From positions 4,712,001 through 4,776,000 of the forward strand of contig NC_079138.1 in assembly GCF_945859705.1 (NCBI RefSeq): a stretch of DNA of 64,000 bases, given 5' to 3'. The DNA is from Episyrphus balteatus (taxonomy: Eukaryota > Arthropoda > Insecta > Diptera > Syrphidae). Of the stretch, positions 35,754-47,052 are shown piece by piece. The notes beneath the pieces were generated by a model. That model was given only the letters and a program-made list of their open reading frames with translations. It did not search any database and was not told the DNA's origin. Made by a program: the position numbers and the translations under genes. Positions within the stretch are counted from its first letter, which is position 1. Every line of letters starts with the position of its first letter.

Positions 35754-36199
35754 TACTGCTAACTCCCCACGTTTGTTTTCTCAAAGTTTCTTCAATTTTG
35801 AATTCATTTCGCTGAAATGAAAGTGGACATGTAGGATATTAAGGATCAATATTACAAAACAAATCAGTATTTTCATAAAAATTATTCGAAACCAATAAAA
35901 CTGATCATGTCTATTTTTTTTTTAAGTATTTTTAGGTTTAAGTATTTGCAATTTAAGTACTGCAATGAAAAACACAATTAAAGAAAATCAAGTTGAAATA
36001 ATTATTTATCAGCACCCAAAACCCATAAATTCGATTGCATAAAGGAAAGACAAAATTAAATAATTTTACAGACAGTAGCTATAGTTGCAGTGATGGGTTC
36101 GGTTCCTATCAAAGTCCTGTATGAAATGCAACTAGGTACTTCTTTATTTTTATTTATATAATTTTCTCTTCTGTTTCTTCATTTTTCCCTTTGCAAATC

Positions 36200-38235
36200 C
36201 ACTTTTACGTTTTACCTAAAAATGAAATGGAGGTTTAATAATGTCCTTTTCTAAGTTTAATTTTCTTTTTTTTTTTTTTTTTTGCTTTTTCAAAAATAAA
36301 ATTCTGTAGCACAATTCCTACCCTCTCACCCCCACCTCTCTTTATATCTCTTCACCTTATACACCGCACCACCTTTTGTCCCCCCCTTCAGATCCAATCT
36401 ATTATTTTGAGTGTTTCTTTCGGCATTTTGCTAAAGAAACAGCTTCCAATTATTTTTCCTTTAAAATTTTGCGTTTGTAGGCAGATACCTATAAGTAAAC
36501 TTATATACGTATATACACGAATTGCCGTTGCTCGTTATTAGAATATAAATAAGAAGTTGAGTTATTACATTGGTGTTTGTAAGAAATATTTAAATTTTCT
36601 GCCTCTCATTAGAGGGAGCTATTCCTTTTATCCTTTTCATTTGGTAAAATGTAATGTTTTTTTTTTTTTTTTTTTTTTTTTGTTGCTTCCATTTTTATAT
36701 ATTTTCTTCGTTGTCCTTTTTCTTTTTATTTTTGTTTTAATATCTACCAAAACTAAGTTTCCAAAAAAAAAAAAAAATAACGACATCGTCGTTGTTTGTC
36801 CTTATTTTGTGAAATTCGAATTGAAAACCCTTTCTTTTCAAAACAATCCTACTCTATCGTAAGAAACCATCATCGCAACCAACCACCCCCTTACCCTACC
36901 AACCACCACCACCACCACCATCATTGAACCCAGAAAAAGTGATTTAAATTGGAATCTATGCCAAGAGCATTTCTTCTTTAAAAACATGTCTCTAAAATTT
37001 TGATGTGTTGGAGAGGAATGTAAAAGGAAGTCAAACAAAGAAGTGCGCAGTAAAAAATAAAAATAAAAAAAAAGTTAAATAGAACAGACCCTTCTCTATT
37101 GTCCTTTTGCAAGGGGCCTTTATATATATATATTTTATTTTTTATATTTTTCAGGTGCTTGTGTTGGTGTAATTTTGAGCTTGATTCTAAACAAGTGTAC
37201 AGTGTACACTTTTTACAGATACAGGGGTGGTATTTCGTAAAATAAAATGGTAAAAACAAAATCACATCGAAAAAAGGCTTATTTAGGTGGGAAACCATTT
37301 GCATTTTTTTTTTGTTTTTTTTTTTTTTTTTTTTTTTTTTTAGAGAGATCATGAGTTTTTAACAACGCAAACTAAGTAAAAATGGCGGAAGTTAGCTAGT
37401 TTCTACCGATTACTTACAATAATTCCTGCTCTATCATCGAAGTTCGTCAGTGAGGTTAATGATACAAAACACGAATAAAGTGTTGAGGTTTTTGTTCATG
37501 ATTCCCTATCATTCCCGTTTCCCACCATCTAACCAAACAAAGAGCAATTGAAAATCAAAATATCGGTTTTAGTAAAACCTTTCCGAGGCACCGGTTGTAA
37601 ATAGTCTTTAGAATACTTAGTTTTTTTTTTCACTGAAAGTCAAGTAAACCGGGTCAAATGAATATACAAAAGAAAAACAGAAGACCTTCCCGAACGGTTA
37701 AATATCACCTCTGTTTGGGCAAATATTCCGCCAATTTCGACCCTTCGTGTCTCACAAGGATTTCCTCTTGCAGTTGTTAAGTTCAAAATTTACTATCATT
37801 AGGTATAGTTATCAATATCAAACCAAAAAAGGTGTTAAACTCTCAGCTCTCAATCGAGTCCACTGGGGATACCGACATATCCGACCCAAATTCAAAATTC
37901 TCAAAATCAATATTTTCCCACTTTAAAAAATCCACAAATTAACTATCCTCAAGTACAAAAACTCCAAACAAAATATGCCCAGACACAAAGTCCAAAAGGA
38001 ATCAAGAAAATATATAAAACTAGCGTTACTGAAAAAAAAAAAAAAAAAAACAGATTCAAAAGAGAAGATTTTTATTCTTACCAATATTAAAAACATTGAA
38101 AAACTAAAAATACTCATTAAAAGAAAAAAAAATCGTGCATAATTATTCCCAAAATCCGAATCCTTAAGCACTAGATTCACCATATTTCGAGTGTATCTAA
38201 GATATTAAAATATGTTTGGTGAGAAACATAATTTT
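36200..38235. other. Unique sequence with long T tracts, no convincing exon
   Basis: T runs of about 23-25 bases occur at 36657 and 37316, ACC repeats near 36895-36920, and CT-rich stretches near 36310-36390. The sequence around 37380-37900 looks unique. No exon with supporting codon use was found. Confidence 0.4.
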
Positions 38236-38238
38236 GGG

Positions 38239-39125
38239 CAGTGCCGGTTTAAGCACTACCGGCGCCCCTGGGCAAGATTGCAAGTGGCGCTTCTAAAAAA
38301 AAAATCTTTTTAAAATGAAAACCTTAAATCCCGAAAACCCAAAATCCAGAATGGGATCAAGAAAATTTGTTCGGGATTCCGGTTTCAAAAACAATCCTTA
38401 GTGTGTAATTAAGGTGTTAACACGTACAAAACAATATAAGTGTATGATTCCGTTAATATCTCTTTTTTACATGATTTCAATTTCATCTATTTTATTTTCG
38501 GGATTTTGGGTTTTCGGGTTTTGGTTTTTCGGGATCCTGGGTTTTCGGGATTTTGGGTTTTCGGCATTCTGGTATTTCGGTTTTTGGAATTTTGGGTTTT
38601 CTGGTTTTTGGGCTTTCTGGATTTTGGATTTCTGGATTATGTCCGTCTCCCTTCTGTTTCTTTATTCATTATTACATTCTGGATATTCTCCAAAAACTAT
38701 TTTGTCTCGTCGGTCTATTCGTTTCCATGTCCGAAAAAATAAAGAAACACACTCCCTCTCTATATTACCAACTATGATTTTTTAGTGATTTATACATATA
38801 TAGGGGCGCCTTTGCAAAAATTAAATTGGTTGGAGGAATATTAGGATTGCTTTAGTCTTTCAGAAGATATTGAGGCGCATTGTTCTTCAAAGATGAACGA
38901 ACATTTTGGACACCATTGTTCTTCCGGAAGCCAAACAAATTAACCCGAAATTGGGGGCGCCTTCATTCTTTAAAAAGCTTAGGACGAAAAATACGAGCAC
39001 CGTTGAAAAAGTAAAATAGAAAAAAAATTGGGGCGCCTTTGTGAAAGTAAAAATAAATAAAACATTGATTGGAAAGATTTTGTTATTTATATAACTTTTG
39101 TAAAAGTTCGGGGCGCCTGCGGTCT
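38239..39125. repeat. GGCGCC-motif repeat with inverted tandem arms
   Basis: Begins CAGTGCCGGTTTAAGC, resembling hAT-type ends, then CCGGCGCCCCTGGGC. An AATCCCGAAAACCC tract (38325-38350) is mirrored by TTTCGGGATTTTGGG tandem units at 38500-38635. GGGGCGCC recurs at about 38813, 38955, 39031 and 39111. No matching right terminus is found, so the element is probably truncated. The open frames of Phe, Gly and Trp over the tandem part are artefacts. Confidence 0.5.
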
Positions 39126-39399
39126 GCGAAAAAAAAATAAATATATTTCTCCGAAAATAATATTTAGATGTAAATATGTAACTCAACTCCAACACGGAGA
39201 AAAAAAGACCACCTAAAAACAAGCGGAATCCCTATAAATTAAGCGTATTTCTTCATGGTGTTTTTGGCAATACTTAAAATGAATTAAGCAGAAAAATCTT
39301 CTTAATTTCTTAAATGTGCTAATTTATAAGAAATCTTCTTAATTTAAGCGGAAAATTGTCTCATATTTATGTGGAAATAATTTAATTTAAAAAAAAACT

Positions 39400-39475
39400 G
39401 GCAGCCAGTGGGATCGATCTTACGACTGTTGGGTCACTAGGCGAGTGCTTCACCATCAAACTATCTTGCTGTTGG
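39400..39475 (-). repeat. tRNA-like SINE head, second copy
   Basis: On the minus strand TGGTGAAGCAC stands where the A box should be, with one consensus mismatch, and GATCGATCC is a perfect B box. It aligns with 19889-19960 (shared CGCCTNGTGACCC and ATCGATCCC). An A-rich tract and an ACTTCTTAAATT-like tail follow, again on the minus strand. Confidence 0.55.
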
Positions 39476-39685
39476 AAATAAGTATGATAAACTGACGATA
39501 ATTTAAAATTTTTTATTTATAGTCGGTTTTTTTAAGATAAAAATTCACATTTAAATGAAATGTAGTTCACTTTAAATTTAACAGAGTTTAAGGGCAATCC
39601 ACTTATTTTAAGTGGAAATCTCTTTGTTCTAAGGTGGTGGGATTTAAAGTGGGCATCATCTTATTTTAATGGAGGAAACTTTTTG

Positions 39686-40484
39686 GGCATCGGGTCAAAA
39701 TTCTGGCTTCAAAATTCTGCATTTCAAAATTCTGCTTTTTTAACGAAAATTCTGTTTTTCAAAATTCTGCTTTTTTTCTATTCTGCTTTTCAAAAATCTG
39801 CTTTTTAAAATTCTGCTTTTCAAAATTCTACCAGTATTATACTTAAACAAAAAAATTCTGACAATTCTGTTTTTTTTTTATAGCATATACGCTGACTAAA
39901 GAAAAATACACCTCATTAATGTAATTCAACATTGGTACCTACTTTCCTAATTTTTTTTTGTTTAAGTGTCGCAAACATTTTTTAAAATGCATAGACTGAC
40001 TTTCTTTCAAATAAAATCTATAACTTATTGGAACCGATGTTGTTTGATACAAAATATTCCTTTTCTTATTCAAATTTTTGAATATTCATCTTTATTTGAT
40101 CAATTAAAAAATTTTGAATAATTTATTTTCGGAAATTTTTAGTATTAAAAACCTTTTCTTAATATTTTCAAATTTATTCATTTATATAACAAAAATTAAT
40201 ATGCATTCAAAGAATGCAAATTATGTAGGTAAGTAATCAAATAAGCAGATAATTTTTCAAGAAGATGATTTTACAGAATTTTGCAAAAAATTAAAAAAGG
40301 GTTTGAAAAAGGTTAAAAAGCGCTTTTAACATTTTCCAAACCCTTTTTTAATTTTTTGCAGAATTTTGAAAAACAGAATTATGAAAAGCAGAATTTTGAA
40401 AAACAGAATTTTGAAAAACAGAATTTTGAAAAGCAGAATTTTGACAAAAGAATTTTGACCCCGGCAGAATTTTGACCCCAACCC
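39686..40484. mobile_element. Foldback element with tandem AAAATTCTG arms
   Basis: The left arm (39695-39840) is a run of about 15-20-bp units based on TCAAAATTCTGCTTT; the right arm (40340-40475) is the inverted run AGAATTTTGAAAAGC. AACTTTTTG at 39677-39685 is repeated at 40485-40493. Outer ends are GGCATCGGGTC and GACCCCAACCC. The central loop is unique AT-rich DNA without coding capacity. Tandem-repeat arms and a 9-bp duplication resemble Drosophila FB-type foldbacks. Confidence 0.85.
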
Positions 40485-40493
40485 AACTTTTTG

Positions 40494-42418
40494 TTTTCAA
40501 CTATAATTTTAGTTGCCTTGGATTATTTTTCAATATAATAAATTTAAAAAGAAATAAATGTGTAATTATTGTGCCTACAACATCTACGGACTTTCTGATT
40601 TTGCCACGAAAAGATAGTGAAAATAGGGTTTATTTTTAAGAAGTAAATAAAAAATATATAGGTAATGCCCAGTGAGGATCTCTGTGGTACTCTGAAGAGG
40701 CTATTTTTTTAAATTTTGAATCACCTAAACTTCAGCTCAAAACCACGTTTTTTGTATGGGACAAACGTCATTTTAGGATGTAAAATCCTGATAAATATTT
40801 AAAAGGGCCTTATGAAATTGGTTATCAGTTTATTTTTTTTTTTTTTTTTGGCTATGAAATTAAATATTTGGAGAGCATTTGGCAATTCTTTATATTTTGA
40901 TATGAATCCGAATAATAAAAAAAGGTATAATTTTTCTAATAACACAAAAACTATCAAAGAATTTTGTATTGAAAAAGTTCATATATCGCAAATAATTAAT
41001 TTATGGTAAATTTTTCAAAACAAAAGAAAATGCAATTCAAAATGAACCATAATGATGCAAATATGAATTTAGTTATCTAGAAACTATGAACAATTTTAAA
41101 GTCACTTGCAGTTCACATAACAAAACTCACCTTTTTAAATTTCACATTTCGTTAATTCGACAAAAAAAAAAAGAAATGAATCGTACCGACAAAAAAAACA
41201 GGACACGCACTTTCTTATCTACCCGACAGACACTGACCGAATGACCAAGCGCTCTGTATTATGTTTATCTCCGCTTTCCTAAACCACACAAGCGCTGTGA
41301 TATTTTCGTTTAGTGTTGTCATTTTCACCCAAAACCCAATACCACCCCATATGTGTGTGTACACACATGTGTTTTTATCCATATCCATCCATATAAAAAT
41401 TAAAAAAAAGGATACACACGTGATATGAAACATTGGCATTTGCATAATGTCCTTCAGAATTCAGAATTATACAATCCTCTCGCATTTCGTTGAGGAAAAC
41501 CACTAACACAACCAGTTAGACCGGTTTTCTCAGGCGCACATCGGCACATGCATTTCATATCCGGTTTTCTTCTTCCGCACTTTTGTCCGTCAAACGGTCT
41601 ACATACTCTACAACTGACCTAACCCTTTCCTATGAACAATGACCCTATTCTCTGTTTTCACAAAGGTGACCGACCGGTTTTTTCTCTCTATTTATAAAAA
41701 ACAGGAAGGTAAAAATTAAACACACAAGAGATTTGCATCATCACCATCTCCGCATCTATCCCATGCAGTGTCCGTTTCCTTAATAGGTAACTTCTGCCTA
41801 TGGGATAATGTTGTCAAGCAAGTTTTTGCTGTAACCCTTTTATGTCGTTTATATGACCCGTCCGAGTGTGTATTTTTATTGTATAAGGATGAATTATAAT
41901 TTATCAAACAAAAAAAAAAAAATCCAGTGAAACCCGTTTTCAGGACTAAGCGTTTATAATGACCAAATGGCAGCATCAGATTTCCCAACGGTTGAGAGAG
42001 AGAGAGTGCAGACATCTGCCGATTCGATAGTTAGGTCCAGATTTTCTTCTAATCAAAACATTCAAACTCATATAAACGACGGACTCGATAGTTGCACACA
42101 CAACCCCTTTTCTTAAAGAAAGCAAACTCAAAGTCGCGAAACGTCGCCGTCGTCGTCATCGTAAGTATTTTATAACCCTCAAGTAGAGGTAATGAGGTAA
42201 TGTATGCATAAATGATACAAAAGAAGATGCTACCACACATCTTTTCTGTATCGTTTGGTCTTATAAAAATATGATGCGTCTTGGGACTATAATAATGGGT
42301 TGGTTTGTGGGATATGGGTTTGGGATATCGAAAGGTTTAAACGAACCATATTTTCCACTGTCATGAATCCCTTTGTGTCCTTTTTGTTTTGGTTTATTTA
42401 TAATTCACATTGGACCAG
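40494..42418. other. Unique sequence upstream of a probable exon
   Basis: The 41200-42280 part has balanced composition and little repeat content. No frame in it has clear coding character. It may be intron or regulatory sequence of the gene whose exon lies at 42419-42575. Confidence 0.4.
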
Positions 42419-42575
42419 TGTCAGTGGTCATGGGAATATTATTCGTTGCGGACTTTGTTACAGCGGTGGACTACCAGATGGTCTTCTGCTTCGCCTCACT
42501 CTTAGCTATGATGGGTAAATTTTTCATTCAAGAATATTTATTCAAAGAGGACACATTCACTGAAAAGATGTTAAG
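42419..42575 (+). CDS. Probable internal exon of an unidentified membrane protein
   Basis: The frame reads SVVMGILFVADFVTAVDY, then QMVFCFASLLAMMGKFFIQE and YLFKEDTFTEKML. Codon third positions are rich in G and C (GTG, GTC, GAC, TAC, CAG, TTC, TGC, GCC, CTC), unlike the surrounding DNA, which is strong evidence for coding. The acceptor follows a T-rich tract and ACCAG at 42418; the donor is AAG/GTATGT at 42575. The peptide suggests two membrane helices joined by a short acidic loop, followed by a charged segment. The exon is 157 bp, phase 2 at the start. The protein family is not recognised and no partner exon was found in the window. Introns must be long, or the remaining exons lie outside. 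Confidence 0.62.
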
Positions 42576-43329
42576 GTATGTAGTAGGTACTTGGTTTTGA
42601 TTAATTTTTTTTTTTGTTAAAATTATTTCTAGGTAATGCAGAAAAGTTTTGTCAACAACAGATGTCTTTGGACTCTGCATCCAAAGTTTTCAAAAGTTAA
42701 AAATAGGACTTTTCACGACGCATTCGAATTTCTGCTTATACTTACGTTTTTCTAGGAATCCGCAGTAAGTTAAAGGGTTTAATCAACTTGTAAGTGCGAA
42801 AAAAATGTGCTTTTTCGATAATTTTTTTGTGAAGGAACTTTTTATTAAATAAATATAACAAATTAACATATTCAAGGAAATCGCGATGTATTTAAAAAAA
42901 AAAAATTGGGTTCCGTTAGTAGATCTCTTTGAGGACTTCCACAACAATGTGTTTTGCGGTGAGGAAGATATCTCTGATTCAAATTATCTGGAATAAAAAA
43001 AAAACCAAAAGAATTATTTTTAGAATAAGTGAATACAGGTAATGACAGAAGGAATAGTCAAAATTTTGACAAAAGTTAAAATATCTAAGAAGATCGGAGA
43101 AATTTTCTTCACCGACTTTGAAAACACCGTTTCCAGAAAAACGCGTTTAAAACTAATTATGGGAGCCATGTTAACTCAGCTAGTACGTCTTCACAAATAC
43201 GCTAATTTCTCCGAAACTATTTGCCGTATCAATGTGAAAATATATCGGAAAATATTTTAAAATATAATATGAACATTCAATATATGCAAAACAAAAGTAC
43301 CTATTTGATTTTTTCAAAAGTAGGTATAA
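42576..43329. other. Sequence downstream of the probable exon
   Basis: AT-rich with no second exon that continues the frame convincingly. An ACAGATGTCTTTGGACTC stretch near 42660 resembles motifs near 44420. Confidence 0.35.
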
Positions 43330-43331
43330 TA

Positions 43332-44074
43332 GGGTGGGTCAAAAAAATCGAAATTCTTTTTTTTTTTATTTAGTAGGTACTCCGAAAAATCGATTGCTAG
43401 ACACCTCTAGAATATACACACCAAATATGAGCTCTTTATATTAATGGGAAGGTGGTCCGCTTTTAAATTTTCCATTTTTGCATCAAGCTTCTACAAAAAA
43501 AAAAAATATTTTTTTTATAAATCGACTTTTTTGCGAATTTCTTTGCTTATTCTTGTAGGAAATTGAACGCTCTACAAAAAAGACTTTATACTCTTTTTTC
43601 GTTTATCTAACCGTTTAGTAGATATTTGAGGTCCAAAAATCGAGAAAATCTTTAAAAATTCGTTTTTTGTTCTTAATTTTGTAACAAATTGAAAAATTAT
43701 AATAATCAAACGCGCATGACATATTCTTGTAGGAAACAGATTGCTCCACAAAAAAGGTTTAAATAATTTTTTTCAATAATCTAACCATTCTAAAGATATT
43801 CGAGGTCAAAGTTGAAAAAAAAAAAAATATGAAAACATTTTTTACTTTTCAAAATTATCTAATTCACTGAAAATTCAATATTTTCAAATTAGCAAGATGT
43901 TTTTTTTAAACGTTCTATAAAAAGTTCCTTGGCAGCAAATTAATTGCTTTAACCGTTAAGAAGATATTCGTATCTAAACTAATGCCCACTGATTTCAATA
44001 GTTTTCTTATGACAAGTATGCATTGCGATTTGAATACGATTATCGAAACGAATTTGCATTTTTTTGACCCACCC
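43332..44074. mobile_element. Mariner-like MITE, 743 bp, intact ends
   Basis: The ends GGGTGGGTCAAAAAAATCG and TTTTTTTGACCCACCC are inverted copies, flanked by TA on both sides. The interior is built of loosely repeated units of about 180 bp with TTCTTGTAGGAAATTGA and TCTAACCGTTTAGTAGATAT. It encodes no protein. A second copy lies inverted at 54239-54877. Confidence 0.87.
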
Positions 44075-45181
44075 TAAGGTATATATATAACCCTTTAAAG
44101 GATTATATAAGGACTTTTTTTTATTTTTACATTCGGAAATTGATATCATCGGAGCAAAGTATCGAAATAAGTTTGAGTTTAAGGATATACATACATTTAC
44201 CTAGTTGAAAAAAAAATCAAATTTTTTTTTTGGATTTTCGAAAAAAATTTAAAACAAATACAATTTTAAAATTCTTCTCCAAATCCATCGAGTGAGACAT
44301 TAATAGAAAGGTCTCCTTAAGATCTATTCACAACTGAAAACCAAATGATTCTTGGAGGTCAGGTTGTTGAGTTATTTGCAAACAAATATGTGTTTTTTTT
44401 TTTACTTACATTCGGAAACAGATGTTTTCGGAACAAGGCCTCGAAATAGGTTTCAGTTCTAAGATATGAATTCAGAAATGCATTTTGAAAAAAAATTCTT
44501 TCAAATCCATCGATTTCGATATGAATTATTTTCCACAGTTGGTCTTTAAATATATTCAAAAGTATAAGTATCTAACAAATTATTATAGACCAAATCATCA
44601 AATATATTTCCATCTTTTGCAAATATGTACTCGGAAACGCACCTGGCCGATTCTTCCACGAGGAAAAGCTCAGTTGTTTTTTTTTTCAAACAGAGCCAGA
44701 GTGCCTTACTTTGACAAAAGACAAAAGTTTTATTTCAATCAGCAATTGGGTTAAGTGTAGCAAATATGGCCCTTGTGGGTAATGTGGCTCGTAACTTTTA
44801 AAATGGTAAAGTTTGGATACTATGAACATTTGTTTTGAATAAAAACTATTTTTTTCTGATTTTCCGTTCCAAAAAAACTTCAGACTCTGGAAACCAATTA
44901 AAAAACAAAAAATTTTGACTTGCCAACTTACGTTTTATATAGTGCTCAGCATAAGATTTCATTTGATATTAGTATTATCTATGTTCGATAGGTCATGTCC
45001 TCTAAGAATAAACCATATTGTCATCTGCCCGTTTATGAACTGATAAATGTTAACAAAGTTGGTATACCGAGTCATTAGCTGGACTTAATGTTGTTATTAT
45101 TAACTATTTTTTAAAAAACAACCCAAACATTTATGTTTATTATATTTTTTGGTTTAAATTATTTGATATTTTATTAAAATT
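44075..45181. repeat. Degenerate repeats: ACATTCGGAAA units and a GGCAAATATGG-family fragment
   Basis: ACATTCGGAAATTGAT at 44138 and ACATTCGGAAACAGAT at 44409 begin two diverged copies of a 270-bp unit. A fragment of the AGTGTGGCAAATATGG family starts at 44753. No gene is seen. Confidence 0.45.
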
Positions 45182-45182
45182 T

Positions 45183-45679
45183 CGTCGGTGTAAAGCAAAA
45201 TTGTTCTAAATCCACTTTTTACCGAAAATAAGTTAATGATGTAATTTAACTTATTTGAGGGTACTCTTTCCGAATTTGAAAACGGTTTGTGTCAAAAAAA
45301 TTTCATTCCGCAGATAATATAATTTCATGGGACATAGAACAATAAAAACAGGGAAGTAGTCTTTTGAAAATGAGCCCGAGTATTCTTGATTGTTCGAAGT
45401 CCAATTTTTATTTAAGGAAAAAACGTAGGTACCTACTTGTATAGGAATTGTTCTATCTCCAATTTTGGGTTTTTGGTTTTAAAAAAATATTTAAAAATAG
45501 TATGTACCTACTAATGAGGTATATTTTATTCAAGAGAAAAGAACAAACTTTATAAAAAACATAACTTGAATGGCAAACGAGAAGTAAATTGTCGTATTAA
45601 ACCGATTTGAAACTTAAAAATCGTGCCCTGTAAAATTTGCTTTTTGTGACTTATAGAACAATTTTGCTTTACGGCGACG
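45183..45679. mobile_element. MITE with GTAAAGCAAAATTGTTCTA inverted ends
   Basis: CGTCGGTGTAAAGCAAAA on the left is mirrored by TTTTGCTTTACGGCGACG on the right, about 26 bp with two mismatches. ATTT occurs outside both ends but is weak support for a duplication in this DNA. It is non-coding. Confidence 0.65.
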
Positions 45680-45690
45680 ATTTGTTAATC

Positions 45691-45924
45691 CACACGGGTG
45701 CGAATTTGCTAGGACAAAAATAAAAAATTACGATTTTTCAAAAAAGTGGTCACAAAAAAGTCTCTTTATAAGGGTGAAAATATTTTTTTTCGGAATTGTG
45801 AATACAATATTCGAATTCCTCGGAATATTCTACATCAATTTCATACTTGATTCTCTATAAAATATTGTGACCGAAAAAAGTTCTAGCGACATGAAAAAGT
45901 ATAAACCAAATTCGCACCCGTGTG
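45691..45924. mobile_element. Short MITE with CACACGGGTGCGAATTTG ends
   Basis: CACACGGGTGCGAATTTG and CAAATTCGCACCCGTGTG are perfect inverted copies bounding 234 bp. It starts only 11 bases after the preceding MITE. No target duplication is clear, and it is non-coding. Confidence 0.68.
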
Positions 45925-46351
45925 CCGATCAAGTCACAAAAAAGAGGTGTGCCTACAGAGGGTTAACAACTTACCAATACTTGTTTAAACATAATTTTTG
46001 TTAATTTATCTACAGCTTATGTTGATTTATTTGTTTATTTATTTATTGGATAATTTATTTGTTTGTAAATTTATTTATTTGTTAATTTATTTATCTGTTA
46101 AATTATTTCTTTATTGATTTTCTTGTATTTAATTGTAAATTATTTATTTTTTTTTTTAATTCATTTATTTATTAATTTATGATTACTTTTTTTATATTTA
46201 TTTATGAAAATCTGTGATATTTTGATTATCCTTAATCCTTATCCTTATTGTTATTGTAAACAACATTTTTTTCTTAGCGCCACCGCTTCTCTACTGCTTC
46301 ATGGAACTGTTGTAATTTATTTGTTAAATGAAGGTTTTTCTAGCAGCTTAA

Positions 46352-47048
46352 GGGGGGAAATCCCTCTGGGATTTTTATTTTTGCATTATATTTTGTTTGC
46401 CTAGTAAGTTCATTTATCAACCGAAGAAACTATTTTCAGTGGTCTTAGCCTTAAGTGAAGCCTCCCTAGATAGTCCCGAAACCCATGCGCTCCGAACCTT
46501 CTACAATACGAAAACAAAAAATTAAAACCCATTTTCCTCGAAACGCGTTTTTTTCCGCACCGTGCAACGTAACTCAAAAACTAATTAAGCTATCGACTTG
46601 AAATAAAATGCAAATTACTCGTTAACTAATTGGCCATTGCATGAACCTAAAAGTTCAAAAAAATTTGTACAATAAATATTTTTTTTAACAATTTGTTTAT
46701 AAAAAAAACATTTCGTTTTTTTGGTCTCTAATTTTTATTTTACACTTTTTCTTACTAAATTTAGGTTCATGCAATGCGTATGAATATATTTTATTGTAAA
46801 AAAAATTCTTTTTTGATTATAAATAAATTTCTGGACCTGGGCATTGCACGGCCCAAACTCGAGGCGTCAACTTTAAACAGCTGTTAAGCCGCCATTTTGT
46901 TTTTTTTTTGTTTACTTATCAAAAATTGTATCAATACTTCATAATGTCAATAATATCATATACCTACTTTTCCAAATTTAAATAAATGCTTTTGGTTTTC
47001 CAAAAAAAAAATTATTGAAAAAGCTGTCGTCCAGAGGGATTTCCCCCC
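46352..47048. mobile_element. TTAA-flanked element with 18-bp inverted ends
   Basis: GGGGGGAAATCCCTCTGG and its exact inverted copy bound 697 bp, and TTAA stands outside each end (46348-46351, 47049-47052). TTAA targets point to a piggyBac-like transposase, although these ends differ from the CCCTAG ends at 12410. Internally, GCAATGGCC-type and GGTTCATGCAATG sequences form a smaller inverted pair. It is non-coding. Confidence 0.82.
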
Positions 47049-47052
47049 TTAA

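Noticed and set aside
38414..38785. Phe/Gly/Trp-rich frames of 74-123 codons
   Set aside because: Translation of the GGGTTTTCGGG-type tandem tract in three frames; no splice sites or codon bias.
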